Shown here in pieces: positions 1-7,914 of a stretch of 19,981 nucleotides of DNA. A model generated the notes under the pieces. The model did not search any database. It was given only the letters and a program-made list of their open reading frames with translations, and was not told the DNA's origin. The position numbers and the translations under genes are program-made. This stretch comes from CAZSTA01 sp964609495 [NCBI: uncultured bacterium]. GTDB lineage: Bacteria; CAZSTA01. Within the stretch, counting starts at the first letter, position 1, and each line of letters opens with the position of its first letter. The DNA lies in contig CAZSTA010000049.1 of NCBI GenBank assembly GCA_964609495.1, positions 1 through 19,981 of the forward strand, given 5' to 3'.

Positions 1-5
1 AATTC

Positions 6-1229
6 TTATGGGCCGGCCAAAACAGCGTTAACATTCGTTTCGGCTGTATTTAAAGCCTCCTCAGCGGTGATCTCTCCCACCAGATATCTTTCCACCTCAA
101 TAGTGAAGGCTTTATATACCTCATTGAAGTGACGAGGCGAACCAAATCTCTTGCCAAACTCCCACGCGTCAGCAAACATTTTCAGCCATGGGTCACCAGA
201 GAAAGTCTCTATATTATCTTTACGGACAAGAGGATAGTCCGAAAGCCCTATCAGCTCCTCGACGTTTGCCTCATTATTCACAAACTTCAGGAAATCCCAG
301 CTGATCCGCTTCTTCTCCTCAGAGATTTCGTTATTAATCACCCATGTCCAGAAATAAGCGAAATTGATCTTCTTCCCATTATTTCCTTCGAGGGAAGGTA
401 TAACTTCGTATTGGAGATTGGGAGCAAGCTCTCTGTATTCACCACGCATATAAGGTCCAGATATTACAGTGGCTTGTTTATCTGTATAGAAGGCATCGGG
501 TATCGTCTCGATGGGAGCCAATACCTTATAATCCTTCACAGCTGAGAGTCCGGCCGGAGTGTTAAAGATTCCCTTTGTGAAATCTTCGTTGAAGAACTCC
601 CCATCATATCCCCACAGCACTGGGCAGAAGTGAATTATCATCCAGAGGTCAGTATTAGCCAGAGCTACTCCTATTTGTTCTAAAGCTCCACTTTCGGAAC
701 GTTTGGTCAGTTTCTCCTGAACCTCCATAAGCTCCTTATAGGAAGTCGGATATTTCACCCCTGCTTCCCCATATAGCTTGGTGTTTACGATCGGGAGAAC
801 TATGATAGCCTCGGCCGCATAGCCATAGATCTTACCCCTAACCGATACCCCATCTAACGTCTTGGGAATGAAATTCTCCTTAATATCCTGATAGACATCT
901 TCAGGAGCCTCAGCGAGCCAACCATTGTCGGCATAGTCATACATATTCGGAGTCCAAATGCGGGTGATGTCTGGGCCTGTCCCTGCAGCTATCTCTATCA
1001 CTAATTTAGTCTCAAATTCGCCATGAGGAACAGTGGAATAATCGAAGGTAACATCGGGGTGGGTCTTCTGGAACTCCGCGATGTTCTTTTTTACCAATTC
1101 ATTCCAGTTTGCAGTGTGGGTAAAGACTCTCAGTTTAACTTTTGCCGCTACCGCTTCATCCACTGAGATTAAGGTCATCATAACTCCTACTACCAGCGTT
1201 AATACTAATAAAACCGCGATTTTTTTCAC
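6..1229 (-). CDS. ABC importer solute-binding protein (family 1, sugar type), second of two in operon
   Basis: A 407-residue extracellular solute-binding protein that should capture a sugar or oligosaccharide outside the inner membrane and deliver it to the two permeases encoded just upstream. Residues 1-29 form a Sec signal peptide: basic MKK, a hydrophobic core, and a likely cleavage after AVAA. There is no lipobox cysteine, so the mature protein should be free in a periplasm. The body has the usual family layout, with the TGPDITRIW segment near residue 85 and an aromatic-rich C-terminal lobe. The start is GTG, with a strong AGGAGG eight bases upstream. It is the last gene of the visible importer operon and its TAA stop lies six bases from the window edge. 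The substrate cannot be read from the sequence. It is only distantly similar to the operon's first binding protein, so the two may bind different ligands. Confidence 0.9.
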   Translation of the reverse strand: MKKIAVLLVLTLVVGVMMTLISVDEAVAAKVKLRVFTHTANWNELVKKNIAEFQKTHPDVTFDYSTVPHGEFETKLVIEIAAGTGPDITRIWTPNMYDYADNGWLAEAPEDVYQDIKENFIPKTLDGVSVRGKIYGYAAEAIIVLPIVNTKLYGEAGVKYPTSYKELMEVQEKLTKRSESGALEQIGVALANTDLWMIIHFCPVLWGYDGEFFNEDFTKGIFNTPAGLSAVKDYKVLAPIETIPDAFYTDKQATVISGPYMRGEYRELAPNLQYEVIPSLEGNNGKKINFAYFWTWVINNEISEEKKRISWDFLKFVNNEANVEELIGLSDYPLVRKDNIETFSGDPWLKMFADAWEFGKRFGSPRHFNEVYKAFTIEVERYLVGEITAEEALNTAETNVNAVLAGP

Positions 1230-1332
1230 AGTTTTAACCTCCTATCTATTCTATTTATTTGGGGGAAAAAAAGTAATCGATCTGACATCCTCCTGAAATC
1301 GTATCAATTATCACCTCCTCTCAATTATTCTC

Positions 1333-2226
1333 CTATCCCTTCATACCAGTTAGCACTATACCCTCTATGAAATACCTCTGAGCGAAGAAGAAGAGAAGAA
1401 GAATCGGCACGATCATCAAGGTGGTAGCCGCCATCATCATCGCCCACTCGGCTTCCCATTCCTGTTGGAATAGTCTGAGACCTAACGCCATGGTCAATTT
1501 GTTTGTGGAGTTGAGGAAGATCAAAGGTGGAACGAAGGAATTCCAGGTGCCCATAAAGGCGAAGACAGCGACTACGGCCACCGCGGGCTTAACTAAAGGA
1601 AGCATAATTCGCCAGTATATCTGAAAGTAACTGCAACCATCGATCTTTGCCGCATCCTCCAGATCGTAAGGAATCGTCCTAAAGAATTGCCTGAGGAGGA
1701 AGATATAAAATCCCGATACCGAGGGGAAGAAAGAGGGAACCCATAGTGGTTTGAAGGTATCGATCCAACCGACGTGTTTATACATCAAAAATAGGGGGAT
1801 CATCGTTACCTGGAACGGAAGCATCATCGTGCTTAGAAGAACGATAAAGAGAACATCGCGACCAGGATATCTCAAGCGAGCGAAACTATAAGCGACTAAA
1901 GGACAGGTTAAGAGCGTCCCGATGATCACCATAACTGTGACATAAAACGTATTGGCCATAAAACGGAAGAAGGGAAGATAACTGAGCATCTTGGGGTAAT
2001 TAGCCCATTTAACCGGATTCGGGATCAATATCGGAGGGAAGGTAAATAACTGAGTATCTACTTTTAAAGATGTAGAGATCACCCAGGCGAAGGGGAAGGC
2101 GAATATAATCGCTCCTAAGATCAATAAAGTATGAGCAAACACTTGCCTAAGTATCTTACTTCCTTGCCTTCTAGCCTTCATCTTTAAGGTTATAGCTTTT
2201 CTCTCCTCTATTGTTGTCTCACTCAT
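1333..2226 (-). CDS. ABC sugar importer permease, MalG/LacG type
   Basis: A 297-residue inner-membrane permease of the binding-protein-dependent carbohydrate importer family. About six hydrophobic segments are visible, beginning near residue 31. The cytoplasmic EAA loop, which docks onto the ATPase, reads EDAAKIDGCSYFQIYW followed by RIMLPLVKP, around residues 190-215. The C terminus ends in GIVLTGMKG, similar to the usual GxxxGAVKG ending of MalG-type subunits. The ATG lies two bases after the TAA of the upstream permease, and its AGGAG ribosome site is inside the end of that gene, so the two are probably translationally coupled. Together they would form the heterodimeric channel. No ATPase gene is visible, so the ATPase must be encoded elsewhere or beyond the left edge. 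Confidence 0.93.
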   Translation of the reverse strand: MSETTIEERKAITLKMKARRQGSKILRQVFAHTLLILGAIIFAFPFAWVISTSLKVDTQLFTFPPILIPNPVKWANYPKMLSYLPFFRFMANTFYVTVMVIIGTLLTCPLVAYSFARLRYPGRDVLFIVLLSTMMLPFQVTMIPLFLMYKHVGWIDTFKPLWVPSFFPSVSGFYIFLLRQFFRTIPYDLEDAAKIDGCSYFQIYWRIMLPLVKPAVAVVAVFAFMGTWNSFVPPLIFLNSTNKLTMALGLRLFQQEWEAEWAMMMAATTLMIVPILLLFFFAQRYFIEGIVLTGMKG

Positions 2227-2228
2227 TG

Positions 2229-3152
2229 TTATCTCCTTTCCTCTCCTGCCTCATAATAAACCCAATAACGGGACATAGTGAACTGAATTATAGTGAGTAT
2301 CAGAATGATGATAAGCAACACCCAAGCGAGAGCTGAGGCATATCCCATCTTATAGAAGGCGAAAGCGTTATTAAATAAGTGATATACGTAGAACATTGTG
2401 GAATCGAGCGGACCTCCTTGCGTCATAATGTAGGCCTGGGTGAAGATCTGCATTGTATAGATAACTCCCATCACTGCGGTGAAGAACAGGGTTGGGGTGA
2501 GAAGAGGCAGGGTAATATGGACGAATTTGGCCCACCAGGTAGCCCCATCTATGTCCGCGGCCTCGTAGTATTGCCTCGAGATCCCTTTGAGTCCAGCTAA
2601 ATAAATTATCATAGTTCCTCCACTAGACCACATCATCATAAGTATTAGAGAGGGTTTAGACCACTCCGCCGAGGCTATCCACTTCGGCCCTCTTATCCCT
2701 ATCAACTTCAGAGCCGCATTTAATATCCCAAAATCAGGACTTAATATCCATAGCCAGAGGATAGCACTTGCCACTAGAGGAACTATTGAGGGTATATAAT
2801 AGATAGCTCGGTAGAAACTGAGCCCCTTAACATTCATATTTAGAAGTGAGGCTATAGCCAGAGCAGTTAACAACTGAAGAGGAACACCGAATATGGTCAT
2901 ATAAAAAGTGTTCCCGAGAGATTTCCAGAAGATGGGATCCGCGGTGAACATCTTCTTATAGTTCGCCAGTCCAATATATTTAGGAGAGCCAAATACATTC
3001 CATTTCATAAAGCTTAAAACGAGGGCATATATTACGGGTATTAAGGTGAAAGCAAGCATCCCGATGATCCAAGGGATGATAAAGGTATAACCAGCTATCA
3101 TCTCACTTCGCTGTAATCTACCTATTCCCCTCTTTCCTATTCCATTTACCAC
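2229..3152 (-). CDS. ABC sugar importer permease, MalF/LacF type
   Basis: An inner-membrane permease pairing with the MalG-type subunit downstream. The EAA loop reads EAADIDGATWWAKFVHITLP, near the C-terminal third, and about six membrane segments are visible. I place the start at GTG 3152 (307 residues). This GTG has an AAGGAGGG ribosome site at ideal spacing. The longer frame, starting at GTG 3182 (317 residues), would have its purine-rich site directly abutting the start codon and would begin inside a 13-bp hairpin. With the shorter start, that hairpin is an intergenic element between the binding-protein gene and this one. The gene ends in GGAGAGGAAAGGAGATAA, which also supplies the ribosome site of the next gene. 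Confidence 0.92.
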   Translation of the reverse strand: MVNGIGKRGIGRLQRSEMIAGYTFIIPWIIGMLAFTLIPVIYALVLSFMKWNVFGSPKYIGLANYKKMFTADPIFWKSLGNTFYMTIFGVPLQLLTALAIASLLNMNVKGLSFYRAIYYIPSIVPLVASAILWLWILSPDFGILNAALKLIGIRGPKWIASAEWSKPSLILMMMWSSGGTMIIYLAGLKGISRQYYEAADIDGATWWAKFVHITLPLLTPTLFFTAVMGVIYTMQIFTQAYIMTQGGPLDSTMFYVYHLFNNAFAFYKMGYASALAWVLLIIILILTIIQFTMSRYWVYYEAGEERR

Positions 3153-3175
3153 TTCAAGTCCCTCCTTAATAGAAA

Positions 3176-3212
3176 CCTTCACTCCCCTGAAGATCGAGTA
3201 GGGGAGTGAAGG
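3176..3212 (-). other. Intergenic hairpin between binding-protein and permease genes
   Basis: A perfect 13-bp inverted repeat: arms 3176-3188 and 3200-3212, loop of 11 bases. On the transcript the arms are CCTTCACTCCCCT and AGGGGAGTGAAGG. It begins 13 bases after the binding-protein stop codon and ends before the permease ribosome site. Only a weak U-rich tail follows, so it is not a strong terminator. A stem here would protect the 3' end of the binding-protein message, as known for the malE-malF spacer of E. coli, or partly attenuate transcription. Either would give more binding protein than permease. The structure is seen; the role is inferred. Confidence 0.7.
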
Positions 3213-3225
3213 ACCAGTAATTCAT

Positions 3226-4617
3226 TTAAAGTTCGAGCTCGGCCAAGGCCGTGTTGACCGCCTTCGTAGCCTCTTCCAAAGCCTCCTCAGGAGTAGTCTC
3301 GTGATAGATGGCCTTCTCTGTAGCTCGGTGGGTCGCCTCGAATAGCTCGGAAGCTACCGGGGTCACCGGACGGACATAGATCGCGATATCATCCCACAGA
3401 GCATTCATCTTAGCCCACTGGGTGGCTATATTGGGTGAATACTCATAGATCTCATCCCAATACTTCGCGACCTCTATCTTGTCGATATAGGGCCAAGAGG
3501 TATAGTCAGGGAAGAAGAGACGATCTTGGCTCTTATAGTATTCGTGTTGTCCTCGGTTATAAGCCGCGTATCCCTCGGGGCTAACGATCCACTTTATAAC
3601 CTCCCAAGCCTCATCAGGGTGCTTAGCCCCCTTGGGTATAGCCCAGGACCATCCCCCAGCCCAAGTGATGAAGATATCGTGAGGCTTTACATCTTTGAAT
3701 CTGCCCCTCATATAGAGACGATCATCAGGAACTGGATAGTAAGCGGTAGCGTAATCGAGATCAGGCGCATACTGAGCGAAGGTGCCGTTCATCCACACTC
3801 CCATGATACCCATAGAATACTTCTCCAGGATGAAGGGATGCTGGGCTCCGGTACCGAAGACCGCCAAGAAGCCCTTTACATCCTTAGCTCCGCCCTGAAT
3901 GTCATAGAGCGATACGAAGTGCTTCAGGGCTTCCACGTTAATAGGATCGTTAAGGGTGCACTCGGACCTATCCGGGCTCATCATATCTCCACCGTTCTGC
4001 CAGATGAAGAAGTAAAGATGCTCACGGTATTCATAATCGAAGCCAGCGTGAACTAGAGTCCCATCTGCCTCCCGAACGGTGCACTTTTGGACGTAATCCA
4101 GGTATTCGCTCCAGGTGCGGGGAGGACTCTCGGGATCCAAACCAGCCTCTCGGAAATGCTTCCGGTTATACATCAGTTGTCGGACATCGGTGCTTCGGGA
4201 GAGGGCGTAAGTTTTGCCCTTCCACTGAGCCTCAGCCAGGAGCGAGGGATACATCTTGGAGAGGTCGAAATTATCCCTCTCGATATAGGGATCCAGAGCT
4301 ATAAGCCCTCCTCTTGCCGCCCAACCACCGATAGTGAAACGGTCGATGTTTGCTACATCAGGTGGCTGTCCAGCCGCTATAGCCGTGGTAAGCTTCATCA
4401 TCTCTGCAGCAATCTGTCCTGCTGCCGCCAACTCCGCCTCGGATACCAATTTGATCTCAGGGTGAGTTCTGTTGAATTCCTTCCACTGCTCCTGTGCTCC
4501 ACCAGGGGTAGTAGTTGCCAGACCCCAGATCGTGACTTCGACCTTCTGTGCAGATACGCTTCCTACGATAGCGAAAATTAAGGCTAAAGCCAAAGCTAAT
4601 ACAAGAATCTTCTTCAT
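3226..4617 (-). CDS. ABC importer solute-binding protein (family 1, sugar type), first gene of operon
   Basis: A 463-residue periplasmic-type carbohydrate-binding protein. Residues 1-23 form a signal peptide with cleavage expected after SVSA. There is no lipobox cysteine. Features of the family are AAGQPPDVANID near residue 85, a tryptophan- and tyrosine-rich central region likely to line a sugar pocket, and GGWSWAIPKGAKHPDEAW near residue 330, which matches the usual 'ipkgsknpeaAwefikf' block. The ATG is preceded by AGGAGG about 13 bases upstream, a slightly long spacing. Two tandem promoters lie 100-180 bases upstream. It is longer than the operon's second binding protein (407 residues) and is separated from the permeases by a stable hairpin. 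The ligand is unknown; family membership is clear. Confidence 0.92.
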   Translation of the reverse strand: MKKILVLALALALIFAIVGSVSAQKVEVTIWGLATTTPGGAQEQWKEFNRTHPEIKLVSEAELAAAGQIAAEMMKLTTAIAAGQPPDVANIDRFTIGGWAARGGLIALDPYIERDNFDLSKMYPSLLAEAQWKGKTYALSRSTDVRQLMYNRKHFREAGLDPESPPRTWSEYLDYVQKCTVREADGTLVHAGFDYEYREHLYFFIWQNGGDMMSPDRSECTLNDPINVEALKHFVSLYDIQGGAKDVKGFLAVFGTGAQHPFILEKYSMGIMGVWMNGTFAQYAPDLDYATAYYPVPDDRLYMRGRFKDVKPHDIFITWAGGWSWAIPKGAKHPDEAWEVIKWIVSPEGYAAYNRGQHEYYKSQDRLFFPDYTSWPYIDKIEVAKYWDEIYEYSPNIATQWAKMNALWDDIAIYVRPVTPVASELFEATHRATEKAIYHETTPEEALEEATKAVNTALAELEL

Positions 4618-4713
4618 AATTTGATTTTTTCCTCCTTTTTAGATTATGATTTTTGCTTCTTTAACCCCGAATACAAACTTTCTTCTCGATATATCACCTC
4701 CTCTTTTCCTTCC

Positions 4714-4742
4714 ATTATAACACTAATTTCCCCCTATTGCAA
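4714..4742 (-). promoter_or_regulatory. Promoter P2 of importer operon
   Basis: On the minus strand: -35 TTGCAA (4742-4737), 17-base spacer, -10 TATAAT (4719-4714). The predicted start is near 4707, giving an untranslated leader of about 90 bases before the binding-protein ATG. The leader contains an AGGAGGTGATA motif (around 4697-4707) that is not followed by a start codon at usable distance. Confidence 0.65.
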
Positions 4743-4766
4743 GCTCAGGTTATAAATTTGATTTTA

Positions 4767-4796
4767 ATTATAGCACAAAGGTCGGGAAACTGTCAA
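4767..4796 (-). promoter_or_regulatory. Promoter P1 of importer operon
   Basis: On the minus strand: perfect -35 TTGACA (4796-4791), 18-base spacer, perfect -10 TATAAT (4772-4767). It lies upstream of P2, so the importer operon appears to have two sigma-70-type promoters in tandem. I see no convincing palindromic repressor site overlapping either one. Confidence 0.7.
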
Positions 4797-4881
4797 GAGT
4801 TTTCATTAATGATTGTTGATATTTATTCCTAATTATCACTCTCAATTAAAATTTATGATGAATTTTCCTAAAAAATCTGCT

Positions 4882-4936
4882 AGCACGATTTATTACATGC
4901 TTACATATAAAAAGTAAGCATGTAAAACTCCGTGCT
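4882..4936. repeat. Inverted repeat, family AGCAC...ACATGCTT
   Basis: Arms of 23 bases at 4882-4904 and 4914-4936, facing across a nine-base AT loop, with a few mismatches in the middle of each arm. The conserved parts are AGCAC at the outer ends and ACATGCTTAC at the inner ends. Together with the preceding TCCTAAAAAATCTGCT (from about 4866), the left arm matches the inverted repeat between murE and murF (12625-12660, opposite strand). This is therefore a dispersed repeat and not a gene-specific hairpin. Confidence 0.6.
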
Positions 4937-4952
4937 GGGGGATATGATTCTC

Positions 4953-5053
4953 CCCCTCACCCTGGCCCTCTCCCACGAGGGGAGAGGGAACATCAAGATA
5001 AGCTCGATCTCTTTAGTTCCCCCTCCCTTGACGGGAGGGGCTAGGGGAGGGTG
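4953..5053. repeat. Pair of GC-rich REP-like palindromes in inverted orientation
   Basis: The first palindrome is CCCTCTCCC (4966-4974) with GGGAGAGGG (4980-4988). The second is CCCCTCCC (5020-5027) with GGGAGGGG (5033-5040). The flanks CACCCTGGCC on the left and GGCTAGGGGAGGGTG on the right are related when one is reverse-complemented, so two copies of one unit face each other across about 22 bases. Such GC-rich palindromes in an AT-rich spacer resemble bacterial REP/BIME elements. Nothing suggests coding. Confidence 0.6.
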
Positions 5054-5171
5054 TAATACAAAGTAAATTAGATCTTAGATCCCAGATTTTATAGGCATCC
5101 TTCACTATTTAGAGATAAAAATTGGAAAGCTGGCAACGGATTTCTGCTTTCTATCTTCCAAATATAACATA

Positions 5172-5204
5172 CAAAAAACCTGACATTCTCAGAATGCCAG
5201 GTTT
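5172..5204 (-). terminator. Intrinsic terminator after ftsZ
   Basis: On the minus strand, arm 5204-5192, a three-base loop, then arm 5188-5176, forming a 13-bp stem with one mismatch, followed by six T residues overlapping the stem foot. It lies about 80 bases past the ftsZ stop. A second, shorter hairpin without a T-run (AGTTGGG 5233-5239 with CCCAACT 5245-5251) lies between the stop codon and this terminator. Confidence 0.85.
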
Positions 5205-5284
5205 CTACTTCAAGGGAAACAATCATCTCCTAAGTTGGGTTTCCCCCAACTCAATTAACGATGCAGATGGACTTATCGAAGGGA

Positions 5285-6358
5285 TTACCACCTTTCTCTA
5301 TCCCTTCTCAAGAAAGTGGGTATGTCAAGATCGCTCTCCGTGTACTTAGTAGCCTTGACTCTCTCTACCACGCTCTCTTCCTTTCTCTTTCTATCCTCTC
5401 CAGGAGTGAAGCCGGTTGCTATCACTGTGATCTTAATCTCGTCATTCAGGGATTCATCTATAACTGCACCGAATATGACGTTTGCCTCTTCTGACGATTC
5501 CCTGATGACTACCTCGGCGGCCTCATTAACCTCGAATAATTTTAGACTTGGACCTCCACTTATGCTGAGTAGCACCCCTCTAGCCCCTTCGATAGAGGAT
5601 TCTAACAGCGGACTTGAAATGGCCGTTTGAGCCGCCTCGACTGCTCGGTTTTCTCCACTTCCTACTCCTATTCCCATTAACGCAGCACCCTTCTCAGCCA
5701 TTATCGTCCTTAGATCGGCGAAATCCAAGTTTATAAGTCCTGGAACTGTTACCAGATCGGATATGCCTTTTACTCCTTGATACAATACTTCATCTGCGAT
5801 TCTAAAGGCTTCTAACAGGGAGGTGTTTCTATCCACAATCTGAAGTAATCTTTGATTCGGTATGGTGATTAAAGTATCGACCTCTTCCTGGAGAAGTTTC
5901 AAAGATTCCTCAGCTTGTCTCAGCCGCACTCGACCTTCGAAGAGGAAGGGCTTAGTAACTACTCCAACCGTTAGGGAACCAACCTCCTTCGAGATCTCAG
6001 CCACTATAGGAGAGGATCCACTTCCGGTTCCCCCTCCCATTCCCGCAGTAATGAAGATCATATCTGCTCCTTGAAGAACCTCTCTGATCTTCTCCTTATC
6101 CTCCTCCGCCGCTCTCCGACCGATCTCAGGATCTCCCCCCGAACCTCTTCCCCCAGTTATCCTCTCTCCCAACTGGATCTTTGTCTTAGCGTTGGAAAGA
6201 GTTAGAGCCTGGGCATCAGTATTTGCGGCGATGAACTCTACACCTTCCAGGTCCGCATCTATCATTCTATTTACCGCATTGCTTCCTCCTCCACCTATCC
6301 CAATCACTTTGATTAAAGCAGCACCTCTTACATCTGTTGGCTCATTAAATTCGAACAT
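5285..6358 (-). CDS. ftsZ: Cell division protein FtsZ
   Basis: A 357-residue tubulin-like GTPase that polymerises into the division ring. The N-terminal GTP-binding fold has [14 protein letters not shown] (19-32), NTDAQAL (46-52) and the G-box GGGTGSG (108-114). The synergy (T7) loop, NLDFADL (210-216), supplies the aspartates that complete the active site of the neighbouring subunit. The C-terminal peptide DIPTFLRR (345-352) is the conserved docking site for FtsA, and the linker before it is very short, about 25 residues. The G-box reads TGSG, the spelling usual in tubulins, where most FtsZ have TGTG. The ATG has GGGAGGAAAAA just upstream. A promoter with perfect -10 lies 180-200 bases before it, and an intrinsic terminator follows, so ftsZ can be expressed apart from ftsA. 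Confidence 0.98.
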   Translation of the reverse strand: MFEFNEPTDVRGAALIKVIGIGGGGSNAVNRMIDADLEGVEFIAANTDAQALTLSNAKTKIQLGERITGGRGSGGDPEIGRRAAEEDKEKIREVLQGADMIFITAGMGGGTGSGSSPIVAEISKEVGSLTVGVVTKPFLFEGRVRLRQAEESLKLLQEEVDTLITIPNQRLLQIVDRNTSLLEAFRIADEVLYQGVKGISDLVTVPGLINLDFADLRTIMAEKGAALMGIGVGSGENRAVEAAQTAISSPLLESSIEGARGVLLSISGGPSLKLFEVNEAAEVVIRESSEEANVIFGAVIDESLNDEIKITVIATGFTPGEDRKRKEESVVERVKATKYTESDLDIPTFLRRDRERW

Positions 6359-6534
6359 TTTTTCCTCCCCCCTCTCGGCTCAGAAGGGCTCACTAAACTT
6401 GGGCATTAGTTACAGTTGCATGAATAAAGGATATCACAACACTCTAATAAATACCAGCTCCACTTATAAGGGTAACTCCCTAATATATATCGCTTTTACC
6501 ATAATTCTTCCCAAAATTTAGTAATTACCCCCTT

Positions 6535-6562
6535 ATTATATCACATTTCATTAGTTTTGCAA
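6535..6562 (-). promoter_or_regulatory. Candidate ftsZ promoter
   Basis: On the minus strand: -35 TTGCAA (6562-6557), 16-base spacer, -10 TATAAT (6540-6535). It lies in the 223-base ftsA-ftsZ spacer (6359-6581), which otherwise holds no gene that I can support. The predicted leader is about 170 bases long, enough for post-transcriptional control of ftsZ, although I see no clear structure in it. Confidence 0.6.
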
Positions 6563-6581
6563 TATCTAATTACAAAATTTA

Positions 6582-7823
6582 CTAGAAGAAATTTCTAAGC
6601 CACCTTCCGAACCTCTGGAATAATCCTGTTATAGAAAATCCCTTTCTTTTAGTTCTTCCTCCCTGCCGATGACGATTAAGTACTCCATACTGAACCAGTC
6701 CTACCGCGGTCGAGTAGATCGGATTGCTCGCAATATCGACCAAACCACAAATATTCTCTGGCTTTCCAATCCGAGCAGTCAAATTTAAGCGCTGAGAAGC
6801 TAATTCAGCTACTCCTTTCATCAGAGAACAGCCTCCTGTAAGCACTAAACCCCCTGGGATTGGTATAAGACCGGTATATCCAGATTTCTTTATCTCCTCC
6901 TGGACCATACGAAATATTTCATCCATCCTTGGCTCAATTATCTCACAAAGGACCCGGTTAGGCAGGGGTCTGCTCTTCTCTCCCCCAACGTAAGGAACCT
7001 CGATCATTTGTTCATTATCCACCATACTGACCAGCGCGCTTCCATATAACTTCTTCAACTTCTCCGCCTCTACCCGTGGAGTTCGTAAGCCATAGGCGAT
7101 ATCACTTGTTACGTGATCCCCACCGATCGGAATGATCGCGGAGTGCCAGATACTTCCCCCCAGAAAGATCGCTATATCGGTGGTTCCTCCCCCTATATCG
7201 ATAAGCACTACGCCCAACTCCTTCTCCGGGCTAGTAATGATAGCCTCACTACAGGCTAAAGGTTGGAGAACGAGGTCCTCTACCTCCAACCCCACTTTAC
7301 GGACACAATTCTCTATATTCTGCACCGCAGGGATAGAGCCAGTTACGATATGAACCTCTACCTCCAAGCGAATCCCCGCCATTCCCACTGGATCTTGAAT
7401 CCCACCTTGTCCATCAATTATGAACTCCCGGGGGATAACGTGTATCACCTCCCTATCTGGAGGAATAGCCATCGCCTTTGCGGCTTCGATAGCTCGCCTC
7501 TTATCATCCTCAGTTATGGTCGGATTATTACGAGAGACCGCTATTATCCCTCTGCTATTCAAAGAGGAGATATGTCCCCCGGCAATTCCAACATATACCG
7601 ACTCTATCCTCACGCCAGCCATATGCTCGGCTTCCGCTACCGAATTCTCTATAGACCGGACGGTATTATCTATATTAGTTACCACTCCTTTGCTCAAACC
7701 GCGGGAGGGACTAATACCCACCCCGATTATATCCACTAACCCGTCCTCGGCCACTTCCCCTATAACAGTGCATACCTTGGTAGTTCCAATATCTAATCCT
7801 ACTATCATTTCACTTCTAGGCAT
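6582..7823 (-). CDS. ftsA: Cell division protein FtsA
   Basis: A 413-residue actin-fold ATPase that tethers FtsZ filaments to the membrane and recruits later division proteins. Phosphate-1 motif GLDIGTTKV (9-17), phosphate-2 motif LIDIGGGTTDIAIF (207-220) and the adenosine motif GLVLTGGCSLMKGV (325-338) are all visible. The SHS2-type 1C region lies between roughly residues 85 and 165. The last 15 residues, SITGLFQRFGRWLRNFF, make the basic amphipathic membrane-targeting helix expected of FtsA. The gene starts 91 bases after ftsQ with only a weak ribosome site (GAGG, 13 bases upstream). Length and motifs are normal for the family. Confidence 0.97.
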   Translation of the reverse strand: MPRSEMIVGLDIGTTKVCTVIGEVAEDGLVDIIGVGISPSRGLSKGVVTNIDNTVRSIENSVAEAEHMAGVRIESVYVGIAGGHISSLNSRGIIAVSRNNPTITEDDKRRAIEAAKAMAIPPDREVIHVIPREFIIDGQGGIQDPVGMAGIRLEVEVHIVTGSIPAVQNIENCVRKVGLEVEDLVLQPLACSEAIITSPEKELGVVLIDIGGGTTDIAIFLGGSIWHSAIIPIGGDHVTSDIAYGLRTPRVEAEKLKKLYGSALVSMVDNEQMIEVPYVGGEKSRPLPNRVLCEIIEPRMDEIFRMVQEEIKKSGYTGLIPIPGGLVLTGGCSLMKGVAELASQRLNLTARIGKPENICGLVDIASNPIYSTAVGLVQYGVLNRHRQGGRTKRKGFSITGLFQRFGRWLRNFF

Positions 7824-7914
7824 TACCAGCCCAAGTCCTCGATATGTAGAATGGGAAATTCAAACGAATATCTCTATTTATATAAAGACGCGATTTTCAT
7901 CAAAGATTCGCCAT

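Noticed and set aside
3526-4056. Long plus-strand open frame of 176 codons
   Set aside because: It lies wholly antisense to the clear binding-protein gene and has no family features or ribosome site.
4953-5053. CRISPR-like array in the GC-rich palindrome region
   Set aside because: Only two inverted units with no regular spacers or direct repeats, and no cas genes.
7824-7914. Promoter before ftsA (TTGATG with TATAAA)
   Set aside because: Spacing of 15 bases and poor boxes in an AT-rich spacer; too weak to list as a feature.
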